64,000 bases of DNA, from assembly GCA_026391835.1 (NCBI GenBank), contig JAPLDF010000065.1, positions 62,001-126,000 of the forward strand, read 5' to 3'. Position numbers and translations under genes: made by a program. Below are positions 1 to 9,254 of this stretch, in pieces. The DNA comes from Bacteroidota bacterium (GTDB taxonomy: Bacteria > Bacteroidota > Bacteroidia > Bacteroidales > FEN-979). Within the stretch, counting starts at the first letter, position 1. The number at the start of each line of letters is the position of its first letter. The notes under the pieces are model-generated. The model was not told where the DNA came from, ran no database searches, and saw only the letters and a list, made by a program, of their open reading frames with translations.

Positions 1-1436
1 ACAGCAAATATTTTGCCCAAATCGTTGCAGAAGTGCTTTCAGCAAATGGATTCAAAGTTTACCTGTTCGACGACCTCCGTCCCACCCCGGAACTATCATT
101 TGCCATCAGGAAACTTGGATGCCAGAGTGGCGTCATGGTCACGGCTTCGCACAATCCAAAGGAATACAATGGCTATAAAGCATACTGGGACGATGGTGCC
201 CAGATGATTGCCCCCCATGATGAAAATGTAATTAAAGAGGTGCAGAAAATCACGTCGATTGATGACGTTAAATGGGCCGGGGTAAAAGAAAACATCGTCA
301 GCATCGGTGCGGAGATTGACACCGAATACCTTAACTGTGTCCTGGGTCTTTCCCTTTCACCGGAATCAATCCGTCGCCACAAAGACCTTAAAATCGTTTA
401 TACCCCTTTGCATGGTTGCGGCCGGAAACTGGTTCCGGAAATCCTGGCAAAATTTGGATTTGAAAACATCCATATGGTAAAGGAGCAAGCCATTGCCGAT
501 GGCAACTTCCCAACAGTCCATTCACCAAACCCTGAAGAACACGATGCACTCGATATGGGCATCAACCTGGCAGAAGAGCTTCATGCCGACCTTGTGATGG
601 CAACGGATCCCGATGCCGACCGTGTCGGGATAGCTGTGCGAAACCATAAAAACGAAATGGTCCTTCTCAATGGCAACCAAACGGCGGCCCTGCTGTTTTA
701 CTATATTCTGAACCGCTGGAAAGAACTTGGAAAGTTCCGGGGCAATGAATTCATCGTTTCTACCATCGTAACAACCAAACTACTGTCTGAAATTTCCGGG
801 TCTTTCGGTGTCAAGTATTTCGAATGTCTTACCGGGTTTAAATTCATCGCTGATGTTATCAGGCAACATGAAAACAAAATGAAATACATCGTTGGCGGTG
901 AAGAGAGCTATGGCTACCTTATTGGCGATTTCGTGCGTGACAAAGATGCCGTCAGCGCATGTGCGTTGATTGCAGAAACTGCAGCCTGGATAGCCGATTC
1001 AGGAAAATCGCTGTTTGATCTCCTGATCGATATTTATCAAAAATACGACTTCTTTAAGGAAGGGTTGATCTCGGTGGTCCGCAAGGGAAAAAGCGGAGCC
1101 GAGGAGATTCAGCAAATGATGGTTGAATACCGCAACAATCCCCCGGTTGCAATAAACAATTCCAAGGTTGTCAAGATCAAAGACTACCTGCTTCTCAAAG
1201 CAAAGGAGGTGGCCACCGGCCTTGAATCACCTATCCAGTTGCCAAAGTCGAACGTCCTGCAGTTTATCCTGGAGGACGGGAGTATCATCAGCGTACGTCC
1301 ATCAGGGACAGAGCCGAAGATAAAGTTTTATTTTGGCGTTCGGGAACCGCTAAAGAATAAAGCCGAATTTGAGCAAACAGAACATCGCCTGGACGCAAAA
1401 ATCGCCGGGATTATCGCTTCAATGAAGCTAAAATAA
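1..1436 (+). CDS. Phospho-sugar mutase (phosphoglucomutase/phosphomannomutase), 5'-truncated by window edge
   Basis: Cytoplasmic alpha-D-phosphohexomutase that moves a phosphate between C1 and C6 of a hexose via an active-site phosphoserine. The frame is open from base 3, so the true start lies upstream of the window and the internal GTG at 33 is not the start. All four family signatures are visible: the phosphoserine loop TASHNP (bases 141-158), the metal loop DPDADR (606-623), the sugar-binding GEESYGY (about 898) and the phosphate-binding RPSGTEPKIKFY near the C-terminus (about 1296). Glucose versus mannose specificity cannot be told by eye. The stop codon is followed at once by the ATG of the next gene (TAAATG), suggesting translational coupling to an outer-membrane protein. 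Confidence 0.93.
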   Translation, partial: SKYFAQIVAEVLSANGFKVYLFDDLRPTPELSFAIRKLGCQSGVMVTASHNPKEYNGYKAYWDDGAQMIAPHDENVIKEVQKITSIDDVKWAGVKENIVSIGAEIDTEYLNCVLGLSLSPESIRRHKDLKIVYTPLHGCGRKLVPEILAKFGFENIHMVKEQAIADGNFPTVHSPNPEEHDALDMGINLAEELHADLVMATDPDADRVGIAVRNHKNEMVLLNGNQTAALLFYYILNRWKELGKFRGNEFIVSTIVTTKLLSEISGSFGVKYFECLTGFKFIADVIRQHENKMKYIVGGEESYGYLIGDFVRDKDAVSACALIAETAAWIADSGKSLFDLLIDIYQKYDFFKEGLISVVRKGKSGAEEIQQMMVEYRNNPPVAINNSKVVKIKDYLLLKAKEVATGLESPIQLPKSNVLQFILEDGSIISVRPSGTEPKIKFYFGVREPLKNKAEFEQTEHRLDAKIAGIIASMKLK

Positions 1437-3467
1437 ATGCTTGGTAAAAGGTTTGCTATTCGTTTGTTTTGTCATTCAAACCTGATTTTATTCAGACAAA
1501 TTCTCCTTCTTTTTGCAGGTTTGCTGCTTTTTTGCAGCTCTGGAACAGGCAACCCGTTTCACAATGAAGGACACGGACCATGTATCGTGGTCCAGGATAC
1601 GGTGTTCGTGAGGAAAGGACGATATTTACTGCTGAGAAACGCCTCTATTAACATCCCGCGTGATACATTTTATATCATTCATCAAAAAAAATCGAAAAAG
1701 GCATCCGCAGGTTCTTTCCAGAATTCACAAATTCTGTACGATACGGTTTATCGGAAATTTTCCCGCAATAAGATAACCCAGTTGCTTTATTACCTGGCAT
1801 TTGTGGCACCCAAAAAGTCGGAATTGCCGGATACACTGCAGGTGGTGAAAAGCACCCGCCCCTTTGAAGAATTTGAAGGAAAAGTAATCCGGAACATCCG
1901 GATAAACATATTACCCCCTTTCGGTACCAATGTTTATGATACTGCAAGCTATGTGCTGACCGGTATAGGCAAAACCCTCAACGGCGTGCATATGGATACG
2001 CGCAGATATGTCATCCGGAGAAATCTCCTGGTTAAAAAAGGCGACCGGTTGAATCCATTATTGCTTTCAGACAACGAGCGGTTGCTGAGGAATATGTCAG
2101 CCATTGACAATGCCCGCATCATCGTGGTCCTGGCAGGACAGGGTTCCGATTCGGTTGACCTTGTCGTCGTTGCAAAAGATGTATGGTCGATAGGCGTCGA
2201 TGTTCCTTCAATAACTTCCCGTCAGGTTAAATTTCGCATATATGATGCAAATTTCCTTGGCCTTGGAGACAAACTGATCACAAACATGTCACTGGGTCTT
2301 TACCGTGCTCCGTTTTTCATGTTTGAAGGACTCGCCTATACCTATTCAAACATAGGAGGTTCACTCATCAATGCCACATTTGGTTATATCAGCGACAATA
2401 CCGGGTACCAAAATTTGTTTTTCCGTGCCGACAGGCCCTTCCTGACCAATATGACAAAATGGGCAGGAGGAGCCCTTACCTCCCTGGAGACTGTGATCGA
2501 TAAACCACCGGGCCACAAAAAAATCACCCTCTACCTTAACAATGAGGGGCTTTGGCTGGGGCGGGCATTTTTCCTGAAAGGGCAAAAGGATGCTTCCAGG
2601 GTAGTGTTATCCGCAGCTGTCTACCGCAAGAATTACACCTCCAGGCCCATTGTAACCATAGATTCAAACAGGAGTTATTATAACCAGTTGCAGGTTCTGA
2701 CGGCCTTTTCTTTTTCCAGAAATAATTATTATCTCACAGACTATGTCCTGAATTTTGGAAAAACTGAAAACCTGCCGTATGGTCATTTGTTTCAAATAAC
2801 CGCCGGACCGGATAATAGCGAATTTTATACCCGGATATATTCAGGAATCCATATTTCAGCAGGAAATTTTTTTGAAAAAATCGGTTATATATCAGCCTAT
2901 TTAAAATTTGGCGGATTCTTCAATTATTCCTCTTTTGAAGATGCTGTTGTTAAATTCAATATTCATTATTTCACCCCGCTTCTGAAAACGCATGATTCAA
3001 GATATAAATTCAGGGTGTTTTATTCGACTGACTACCGGCGAGCCTTCAATATGCGGTCAAACAACCCCGACCAATATAATGCTAACCTTAATTTCAACAT
3101 TGACAGGGTTCAAAATTCAGAGGACTTTAACACATACAATTTAATTTCGGGTAAACTGTCATCTGTCTGTTTTCTCCCTGTTTATTTTTATGGATTCCGT
3201 TTTGCCGTTAAGATGGACATTCAAACCGGCCTGTTTGCCCAAAAGAAAACACCACTGTATAATGCTCCATTGTTTGGCAGTATCGGGCTCAGTATCATCA
3301 TTAAGAACGACAACCTGGTATTTCCTCCGGTGTCGATCTCTGCTTTTTACTATTCTCCCATCCGGAATTCTTACAATCAATTTCAGTTTTATATCAATTC
3401 AGACCTGTACATGCATCACGATGATTTTAATGTCGGGGCGCCGTATGAGGAAACACTTACGAACTAA
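1437..3467 (+). CDS. Predicted outer-membrane beta-barrel protein, Omp85/surface-antigen-like
   Basis: 676 residues with a long hydrophobic N-terminal segment (about residues 15-37) that looks like a signal sequence. Residues about 140-235 resemble a POTRA-type periplasmic region (a short strand 'KVIRNIRINIL', then a helix/strand unit with 'LLVKKGDRLN' and 'LVVVAKDVW'). The remaining 440 residues are rich in alternating aromatic/polar strands typical of a beta-barrel, with many Tyr, Phe and Asn. This layout fits the Omp85/TamA-like superfamily, but I do not recognise a named member. It starts directly after the mutase stop codon and is probably co-transcribed with it. It could assemble or export something at the outer membrane; the substrate is unknown. 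Confidence 0.6.
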   Translation: MLGKRFAIRLFCHSNLILFRQILLLFAGLLLFCSSGTGNPFHNEGHGPCIVVQDTVFVRKGRYLLLRNASINIPRDTFYIIHQKKSKKASAGSFQNSQILYDTVYRKFSRNKITQLLYYLAFVAPKKSELPDTLQVVKSTRPFEEFEGKVIRNIRINILPPFGTNVYDTASYVLTGIGKTLNGVHMDTRRYVIRRNLLVKKGDRLNPLLLSDNERLLRNMSAIDNARIIVVLAGQGSDSVDLVVVAKDVWSIGVDVPSITSRQVKFRIYDANFLGLGDKLITNMSLGLYRAPFFMFEGLAYTYSNIGGSLINATFGYISDNTGYQNLFFRADRPFLTNMTKWAGGALTSLETVIDKPPGHKKITLYLNNEGLWLGRAFFLKGQKDASRVVLSAAVYRKNYTSRPIVTIDSNRSYYNQLQVLTAFSFSRNNYYLTDYVLNFGKTENLPYGHLFQITAGPDNSEFYTRIYSGIHISAGNFFEKIGYISAYLKFGGFFNYSSFEDAVVKFNIHYFTPLLKTHDSRYKFRVFYSTDYRRAFNMRSNNPDQYNANLNFNIDRVQNSEDFNTYNLISGKLSSVCFLPVYFYGFRFAVKMDIQTGLFAQKKTPLYNAPLFGSIGLSIIIKNDNLVFPPVSISAFYYSPIRNSYNQFQFYINSDLYMHHDDFNVGAPYEETLTN

Positions 3468-3506
3468 AAAGCAATTGGATTAAGATTGATCCCGGAAAAT
3501 CGCAAA

Positions 3507-5366
3507 TTAGTCAGGTTTAAATTCCTCCTTCCAGTCAACATCGCTGGCAAATGGTTCCTGTGCTGATTTTTCGAACACATAATTTCCCAGTACCAGGTAA
3601 TCCATTTCTGTTCTCATAAAGCACCTGTATGCATCTTCAGGTGTGCATACAATCGGCTCCCCGCGCACGTTAAAACTCGTATTGACAATGATGCTATATC
3701 CTGTCTGGTTTTTAAATTCATTGATGAGTGCCCAATATTTGAAATTTGTCTTTTTGCCGACACTTTGTATTCTTGCCGAAAAATCAACATGGGTTATTGC
3801 AGGAATATCGGAACGGGAATAATACAACCTGTCGTAAAGAGCCATATCCTGGTAGCCTTCCGGCAGCGGTTTGATATGTTTTTCCCTCACAGGTATAACA
3901 TGAAGCATATAGGGCGAAGGCCGGTCCAGCTCGAAATACTCACCGATATCCTCCTCCAGAACTGTAGGGGCAAAAGGTCGGAATCCTTCACGAAATTTGA
4001 TTTTCAGGTTCATCCTTTTCTGCATTTCAGGGTTCCTTGCATCACCCAGGATACTTCTGTTTCCCAAAGCGCGGGGACCATACTCCATTCGACCCTGAAA
4101 CCAACCAACCACATTTCCTTCAGCCAGTTTCGAAGCAGCAACTGCAATCAACTCATCGAAATTCCCGTAATAATCGCTTTTGGCATTGTATTTCCTGATA
4201 GTGTTATGTATGTGATTGTCATAATATTCAGGGCCTAAAAATGCGCCTTTCATCGAATCAGGACTCGTATCGACGGTTCTTTTATTGCCCTGCCATAAGT
4301 ACCATCCCAGGAATGCCGCACCCAGTGCCCCGCCCGCATCACCGGCAGCAGGCTGGATCCAGATATCTTTAAACAACCCTGACTTCAGCAACTTCCCATT
4401 GGCTACACTGTTTAAGGCAACCCCACCAGCCATAACCAGATAATCGCTGTTGGCAAGCCTTTTGGCAGTTACCGCCAGTTTGAAGACTACATCTTCCAAA
4501 ACCTGCTGGATTGCCAAAGCCATGTTCATATACTCCTGGGTTACTGCAGACTCCGGACTTCGTGCAGGAATCCCGAAAAGGTTCAACCACTTTTTATTGT
4601 TGGTCATTTTCAATCCGGTTGCGAACTGAAAATAATTCATATTCAATACCATCGATCCATCATCCCGAACATCGACAAGTTCTGCAAGGATTTTCTCCTT
4701 AAATAATATTGTCTGGGGGGATGATGGATTGCCATACGGTGCAAGGCCCATCAATTTATACTCTCCACTATTCACCATAAAGCCAGTATAATAGGTAAAT
4801 GCGGAATAGAGGAGACCTATTGAATGTGGGAAGTGCAGCTCCTCGAAAATCTCAATATTATTTTCCCTGCCATAACCTATTGTAGTCGTAGCCCATTCAC
4901 CAACTCCATCAATGGTGAGTATGGCAGCTTCAGGAAATGGAGAAGGATAGAATGCACTTGCGGCGTGTGATAAATGGTGTTCGGGAAACAGGAGAGGAAC
5001 TTTCTTATTGCCGAATTTTTCAAATTCTTCACGTAGCATCCTTTTCATCAATAGTTTTTCCTTGATCCATAACGGGATGGCTGAAAGGAAACTTGTCAGT
5101 CCTTTTGGTGCAAAAGCATGATAGGTTTCAAGCATCCTTTCAAATTTGATAAAGGGCTTATCATAAAACGCTATTGCAGTTAAATCATTAAAATCGATGC
5201 CCGCTTCGGATAAAACATATTTCATGGCATGCCTGGGAAAGGAAGCATCATGCTTTTTCCTGGTGAACCGTTCTTCCTGGGCCGCGGCAATAATCTCCCC
5301 ATCACAGAGTATTGCAGTTGCACTGTCGTGATAGTATGCGGAAATACCTAATATATATGTTGACAT
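3507..5366 (-). CDS. Carbamoyltransferase (NodU/CmcH/TobZ family)
   Basis: 619 residues, normal for the family. These enzymes make carbamoyl-adenylate from carbamoyl phosphate and ATP in a Kae1/YgjD-like N-terminal domain, then transfer the carbamoyl group to a hydroxyl. Visible signatures: the start 'YILGISAYYHDSA', 'EHHLSHAASAFYPS' (about residues 129-142, metal/substrate histidines), 'TIDGVGEWAT' (151-160), and the C-terminal-domain motif 'GRMEYGPRALGNRSILG' near residue 435. It is the last gene of a minus-strand set after an SxtJ-like protein and a 49-residue membrane peptide. The acceptor is unknown; the neighbours suggest a glycan or lipid at the membrane rather than a soluble antibiotic. 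Confidence 0.93.
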   Translation of the reverse strand: MSTYILGISAYYHDSATAILCDGEIIAAAQEERFTRKKHDASFPRHAMKYVLSEAGIDFNDLTAIAFYDKPFIKFERMLETYHAFAPKGLTSFLSAIPLWIKEKLLMKRMLREEFEKFGNKKVPLLFPEHHLSHAASAFYPSPFPEAAILTIDGVGEWATTTIGYGRENNIEIFEELHFPHSIGLLYSAFTYYTGFMVNSGEYKLMGLAPYGNPSSPQTILFKEKILAELVDVRDDGSMVLNMNYFQFATGLKMTNNKKWLNLFGIPARSPESAVTQEYMNMALAIQQVLEDVVFKLAVTAKRLANSDYLVMAGGVALNSVANGKLLKSGLFKDIWIQPAAGDAGGALGAAFLGWYLWQGNKRTVDTSPDSMKGAFLGPEYYDNHIHNTIRKYNAKSDYYGNFDELIAVAASKLAEGNVVGWFQGRMEYGPRALGNRSILGDARNPEMQKRMNLKIKFREGFRPFAPTVLEEDIGEYFELDRPSPYMLHVIPVREKHIKPLPEGYQDMALYDRLYYSRSDIPAITHVDFSARIQSVGKKTNFKYWALINEFKNQTGYSIIVNTSFNVRGEPIVCTPEDAYRCFMRTEMDYLVLGNYVFEKSAQEPFASDVDWKEEFKPD

Positions 5367-5463
5367 TCTTGGAAATCAGTTAAATAAAGTTTCTGGCACT
5401 TCATGTGCGGGCGTTCGTTCGGAAACATCGTGTTCAAACCCCATCGCGATCATCCGATCGCAT

Positions 5464-5613
5464 TTAAAAAATGGTATAAATAAATGGTGCTATTGCCGTA
5501 CCGGATGTAAGTACAATGAGAACGCCAAATAAAAGCAGGATTAAGATAAGTGGCAGCAACCAGAATTTTTTCCTAACCCTTAAAAACGCCCATAAGTCCT
5601 TGATTAATTCCAT
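5464..5613 (-). CDS. Small membrane protein, DUF5989/SxtK-like
   Basis: 49 residues starting MELIKDLWAFLR, followed by one strong transmembrane helix (about residues 18-37) and a short C-terminus ending 'APFIYTIF'. An upstream in-frame start would add 19 residues that do not look like family sequence, so I place the start at 5613. From memory, DUF5989 proteins of about 50 residues with this 'ELW.FL..RKK(F/Y)WL.P' pattern sit beside carbamoyltransferases and SxtJ proteins, and the saxitoxin cluster has a similar tiny gene, sxtK, after sxtI and sxtJ. Function unknown; it may anchor or position the carbamoyltransferase at the membrane. Confidence 0.75.
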   Translation of the reverse strand: MELIKDLWAFLRVRKKFWLLPLILILLLFGVLIVLTSGTAIAPFIYTIF

Positions 5614-5666
5614 AAAAACATGATTAATTGTGTGATGCAATGAAAAATAGCTGGTATAGCTGAAAT

Positions 5667-6056
5667 TCAATAAGGGTGTTCCAAATCTTTGGCAGTAAAC
5701 TTGTGATTCCTTGTTTTCATGACTGAACCCCTTGATTTCTTAAATTCGCCAAGGAGCAATGCGTCTTTCCCAATAATTCGTCTGAAAAACCCTACCGGCA
5801 CGACAAACAGGAAAAAAATGAGAATTAATAAAACCTTCGAAATAAATGAACCTGAAAAGTTTGAAAGCCCAAACCAGAGAAAGGCAAACAGATAAAAAAA
5901 CTTTGGAATGATCATATTGACAACCAATACAGGCAGGGCAATTTTAAAGTAGATAACCGAATGGGTATACAACCCGGTAAAAATCAACATGAGAACGATT
6001 GCCATACCCGTGTCTGTGCATTGTTTTATCGTAATTTCCGTGGGGATATATTTCAT
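5667..6056 (-). CDS. SxtJ-family membrane protein
   Basis: 129 residues with two to three hydrophobic helices: about 17-33 ('MAIVLMLIFTGLYT'), 40-65, and 72-90 ('VLLILIFFLFVVPVGFFRR'). The pattern of membrane helices followed by 'PVGFFRRIIGKDALL' matches what I know of the SxtJ family, found next to carbamoyltransferases in many bacteria and in saxitoxin gene clusters. It is the first gene of the minus-strand trio and lies 53 bp before the small membrane peptide gene. Biochemical role unknown; context suggests a membrane partner of the carbamoyltransferase. Confidence 0.75.
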   Translation of the reverse strand: MKYIPTEITIKQCTDTGMAIVLMLIFTGLYTHSVIYFKIALPVLVVNMIIPKFFYLFAFLWFGLSNFSGSFISKVLLILIFFLFVVPVGFFRRIIGKDALLLGEFKKSRGSVMKTRNHKFTAKDLEHPY

Positions 6057-6431
6057 GATTTTTTTTGTCTGTAATATCTAATATGTTATAAGGTACCTAT
6101 CGTTATTCTCCGGAATTCAGGATAAGGCCATCAACCCCGCAGAAAGTCTAAAACCTAATTTAGTCTTGATTTCAAAAGTAACATTTTTTTGCAACATACT
6201 GCAGGTTGATCACCGTTCAGGTTCATTTCAAATCACATTTATCTGCTGCCCGATCCCGCATATGACGGAATATTGTTTCGTGTCCGGCTCTTCAGGACAA
6301 CCAGTTACCCGAGTTATTTCCATGATATTAATTAACTTAATTTTCGAAAATACTCACAAAAGCAATATATTTGTAAAATTATGATTTACAGGTACATTTG
6401 GACTGTTTGAATTCAATCCTATTTTCGGTTT
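6057..6431. other. Intergenic region between divergent carbamoylation and SGNH genes
   Basis: 375 bp with no convincing gene; an open frame at about 6166-6384 has no recognisable sequence. It separates the divergent SxtJ gene and SGNH gene and should hold promoters for both. A minus-strand -7-like element (CAAAAGTA, reading TACTTTTG) lies at 6173-6180 and a plus-strand TATATTTG at 6366-6373. The region is AT-rich towards the SGNH gene. Confidence 0.5.
6366..6373 (+). promoter_or_regulatory. Candidate -7 element for the SGNH gene
   Basis: TATATTTG matches the Bacteroidota -7 consensus TAnnTTTG, 58 bp before the SGNH start codon. The expected TTTG about 20 bp upstream is only partly matched (TTTC at 6342-6345). 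Confidence 0.4.
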
Positions 6432-7556
6432 ATGAATGAAGTGACCAATAAAAAAAAGAAAAATATTTTTGAACGGAATCCCAAAATCACAATCACCTTC
6501 CTCCTGTTGTTTGTTTTTGTAATCCTCGATTGCATTATCGCCCAGTTAGTCAGCAAAAAGGAGAGCAAAAAGCACTACAGTAATTTTCACAGCTATTACC
6601 ATCATGCTTTAAAACCAAACCTTGATATAAAATACACCTGGGGAAAGGGAGAATATAAATTATCAACCAATTCGCTTGGGTTTAAAGACTCAGTGTCACT
6701 AGCCATTGACAAGCGAAGTAGCAAAAAGAGATTTCTGTTTATAGGCGATTCGTTCACCGAAGGAATTGGCATCGATTTTGGAAAAACGTTCGTTGGCATC
6801 CTCAAAAGCCACTACCCGGAATTTGACATCCAGAATGCGGGTGTCCGCTCCTATTCTCCAAAACTTTATTACCTGAAAACCAGGTACCTTATCGAGGAAG
6901 AACATATATGGTTTGATGAATTAGTCGTTTTTATTGACATATCTGACATACAGGATGAACTTGTTTATGAAAATTTCATCCCGCACAAACCAGAAATGAA
7001 ATCATTTTTTACAACCCTTGCTGAGAATATTCTGACCTTTATTAAAGAGAATTCGTTTATCCTCTCCATTTCAACCAAAAAGAATGGAGGAAATTCAACC
7101 AATCAGGATAATAAACGTGCAGTCCCGGGGCGCCCCTATACCGAACCGGCTGCCAATGGTTTTTCATCGGATAAAGATTACCAGAGAGAAAGGCCCAGAT
7201 GGACATTTGATGACGAGATTTACCGTAAATGGGGAAAAAGGGGAATTGGTTTGGCTATCCGGAATATGCAAAAACTGTATGACCTGTGCACCAGGAATGG
7301 CATCAAACTAACAATTGCCGTATACCCCTGGCCTGATCAAATCAGGCAAAATGACCTGGAATGCAAAGAAGTCATCATCTGGAAGGACTTTGCACAACTA
7401 CATCAAATAAGGTTCATTGACTTTTTCCCGGATTTTATTACAGCACAAGACACCAGCGTAATTAAAAAATATTTTATCGAGGGGGATGTCCATTGGAACG
7501 AGCAAGGTCATAAAAAAATTGCGGACAAGATTATCCTCGAAAACTATATTCAATAA
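6432..7556 (+). CDS. Membrane-anchored SGNH hydrolase, AlgX/acyltransferase-like
   Basis: 374 residues. A basic N-terminus and one transmembrane helix (about 18-38) leave the catalytic domain outside the cytoplasm. The SGNH block I motif FIGDSFTEG is at about 103-111 (Ser107). The C-terminal catalytic Asp/His lie in 'EGDVHWNEQGH' (Asp352, His354), the DxHW form seen in AlgX/AlgJ-type O-acetyltransferase-like SGNH proteins rather than the plain DxxH of lipases. Such proteins often add or remove acyl groups on exported polysaccharides. It is divergent from the SxtJ/carbamoyltransferase genes, so a joint role in decorating an envelope glycan is plausible but inferred. Confidence 0.85.
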   Translation: MNEVTNKKKKNIFERNPKITITFLLLFVFVILDCIIAQLVSKKESKKHYSNFHSYYHHALKPNLDIKYTWGKGEYKLSTNSLGFKDSVSLAIDKRSSKKRFLFIGDSFTEGIGIDFGKTFVGILKSHYPEFDIQNAGVRSYSPKLYYLKTRYLIEEEHIWFDELVVFIDISDIQDELVYENFIPHKPEMKSFFTTLAENILTFIKENSFILSISTKKNGGNSTNQDNKRAVPGRPYTEPAANGFSSDKDYQRERPRWTFDDEIYRKWGKRGIGLAIRNMQKLYDLCTRNGIKLTIAVYPWPDQIRQNDLECKEVIIWKDFAQLHQIRFIDFFPDFITAQDTSVIKKYFIEGDVHWNEQGHKKIADKIILENYIQ

Positions 7557-7580
7557 TAACCTGCAAGGCAAAATGAGACG

Positions 7581-7624
7581 CCCATATTAACAACGTCAAT
7601 GCAAACCGTTAATGAGAATATGGG
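7581..7624. repeat. Inverted repeat after the SGNH gene
   Basis: CCCATATT at 7581-7588 is the reverse complement of AATATGGG at 7617-7624, with a partial inner TTAAC/GTTAA pairing. There is no T-run, so it is a weak terminator candidate or an operator before the DUF5063 gene. Confidence 0.4.
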
Positions 7625-7661
7625 TATTCCATGTAACCATTAAAAAACAAATTATTACAAT

Positions 7662-8207
7662 ATGAAAACGAAAACAGCAAATCCTGAAGATGATCCCTTA
7701 TACTCTGTAAAAGTACTTGAGATGATTACGGTTGCCAATGAATTCTGCCTGTTTCTGGAGAAAGCGGAAGCATATGATTTGCAGATCATGCTAAATTTCC
7801 TGCAGAAAGTCACACCGCTGATCTACCTTAAAAGCTCCCTGCTTCCTGATATTGAGGTGACCGATGAGGATGCGGTTGAGCATTACGTTACGGAAGAGCA
7901 GTGGGAAGCAATGTTTAACCTGCTTTACAACAAGTTCGGGCCTGCCGACGAGTTTTATTTTGTAGATATCCATGAAAAGAGCCACCACGATCCTGTAAAA
8001 GGCAGCCTCGCCGAATGCTTTACCGATGTATACCAGGACATGAAGGATTTTTTAACATTGTACCAGAATCCCCTGAGAACCTTTAAAGAAAATGCTGTCA
8101 GGGAATGTAAAAGGTTGTTCGAGACGCGATACGGGTACAAGCTGATCAATGCCCAGTCTGCCATTCACTGTGTTCTCTACCCGGCAGATGACGATATGAT
8201 CTTCTAA
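7662..8207 (+). CDS. DUF5063 family protein
   Basis: 181 residues, acidic, with no signal peptide or membrane helix. It begins 'YSVKVLEMITVANEFCLFLE' and ends 'AIHCVLYPADDD', which fits the DUF5063 family as I know it from Bacteroidota: small all-helical cytoplasmic proteins of unknown function. It stands alone, 105 bp after the SGNH gene and convergent with the TPR lipoprotein gene (9 bp gap). No catalytic motif is evident. Confidence 0.75.
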   Translation: MKTKTANPEDDPLYSVKVLEMITVANEFCLFLEKAEAYDLQIMLNFLQKVTPLIYLKSSLLPDIEVTDEDAVEHYVTEEQWEAMFNLLYNKFGPADEFYFVDIHEKSHHDPVKGSLAECFTDVYQDMKDFLTLYQNPLRTFKENAVRECKRLFETRYGYKLINAQSAIHCVLYPADDDMIF

Positions 8208-8216
8208 CCCGCCAAA

Positions 8217-9254
8217 TCATTTTTTAACGTTGACCTTATCTAGCCTGTTAAGTCCTTCGATGGCCTTATCGTAATTAACTTTGATTTTTAGCGATTTCTG
8301 ATAATCATCATATGCGTTCCTGAAATCACCCGACAATTCGTAGGCATATCCCCTGTTAAAAAAAGCTTCAAAGTAGGTGGGATCCTTTTTTATTGATTCG
8401 CTGAAAAACTGGACTGCTTTTTTAAAGTCTTTCAGGTAAACCAGGTAAATATACCCGGTGTTATAGGATGCTTCACGAAAGGCAGTATCTGATATGGCCA
8501 ATTGATGATAAGTAGCAATGGCTTTATCGTACATTCCGGTTTCCTGGTAATAAAGCCCCAGGATATAGAGTGCTTCCCTGCTTGATGGACGCAGGGTCAG
8601 TGCATTTTTCAGGTACAACTCAGCCACCGGATCTTTCTTCATCGAATAGAGTTCACCAAGCTGGACAAAAGCTTCAAAGTATTGCTGGTTTTTATCCACA
8701 GCCTGTTTAAGGTCGTTCACAGCATGGATGGTATCTCCCTGCTCAAGCAACCCGATGGCCCTTGTGAAATACGCTGATGCGTTCCCATTATCAATGGCAA
8801 GCAACTGCTTCACCGTAGCGTAACAGTTTTTATAATCCTTGATAATCAGGTAAAGTTTCGCCAGTTTAAGAAGTGCATCGGTGTCGCGGGGATTTTTACT
8901 GATCGCCTTGTTTAATGCGTCTTTGCTCTCCCCGGGTTTCCCCATTAGAAGGTATATGTCGGACAGTGTGACAAACGAAGCTGATTTGTTATTATCCAGA
9001 GAAATTGCTTTGTTAACATCCTTCAGTGCATTGTCGAAATCGTGATCAAGCAGGTAACATTTGGCCCGCAGGTTATAAAGGTCCGGATTTGAAGCATCAG
9101 CTTCAATTTGCTTATTCAGAATTTCGAGTTTCTGATGCATCGTATCCCCGGTTTGTTTTTGCCTGTTTGCAGTATCTCCTCCATGGTGGCATGAAGACAT
9201 GGCAAACAGGCAAAGCAGAAGACAACTGACAACGATTTTAATCATATTATACAT
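8217..9254 (-). CDS. TPR-repeat lipoprotein
   Basis: 345 residues. The N-terminus has a hydrophobic stretch ending in a lipobox-like 'LFAMSSC' (Cys at about residue 22), so it is probably a lipoprotein exported by Sec and lipidated. The rest is a run of tetratricopeptide repeats of about 34 residues from residue 50 to the end ('[20 protein letters not shown]', '[20 protein letters not shown]' and similar). TPR arrays bind other proteins; the partner is unknown. The first ATG overlaps the recA stop by 8 bp; a second ATG at 9245 is equally possible. It is the last gene of the nth-bcp-recA run. Confidence 0.85.
   Translation of the reverse strand: MYNMIKIVVSCLLLCLFAMSSCHHGGDTANRQKQTGDTMHQKLEILNKQIEADASNPDLYNLRAKCYLLDHDFDNALKDVNKAISLDNNKSASFVTLSDIYLLMGKPGESKDALNKAISKNPRDTDALLKLAKLYLIIKDYKNCYATVKQLLAIDNGNASAYFTRAIGLLEQGDTIHAVNDLKQAVDKNQQYFEAFVQLGELYSMKKDPVAELYLKNALTLRPSSREALYILGLYYQETGMYDKAIATYHQLAISDTAFREASYNTGYIYLVYLKDFKKAVQFFSESIKKDPTYFEAFFNRGYAYELSGDFRNAYDDYQKSLKIKVNYDKAIEGLNRLDKVNVKK

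Noticed and set aside
33-35. GTG at 33 as the start of the phospho-sugar mutase
   Set aside because: The frame stays open to the window edge with family sequence, so the gene is cut by the edge.
3507-6056. Saxitoxin biosynthesis cluster
   Set aside because: Only the sxtI/J/K-like genes are present; no polyketide synthase, amidinotransferase or tailoring genes of that pathway are seen.
6166-6384. Short open frame in the 375-bp gap
   Set aside because: No family features, and it covers the candidate promoter of the SGNH gene.
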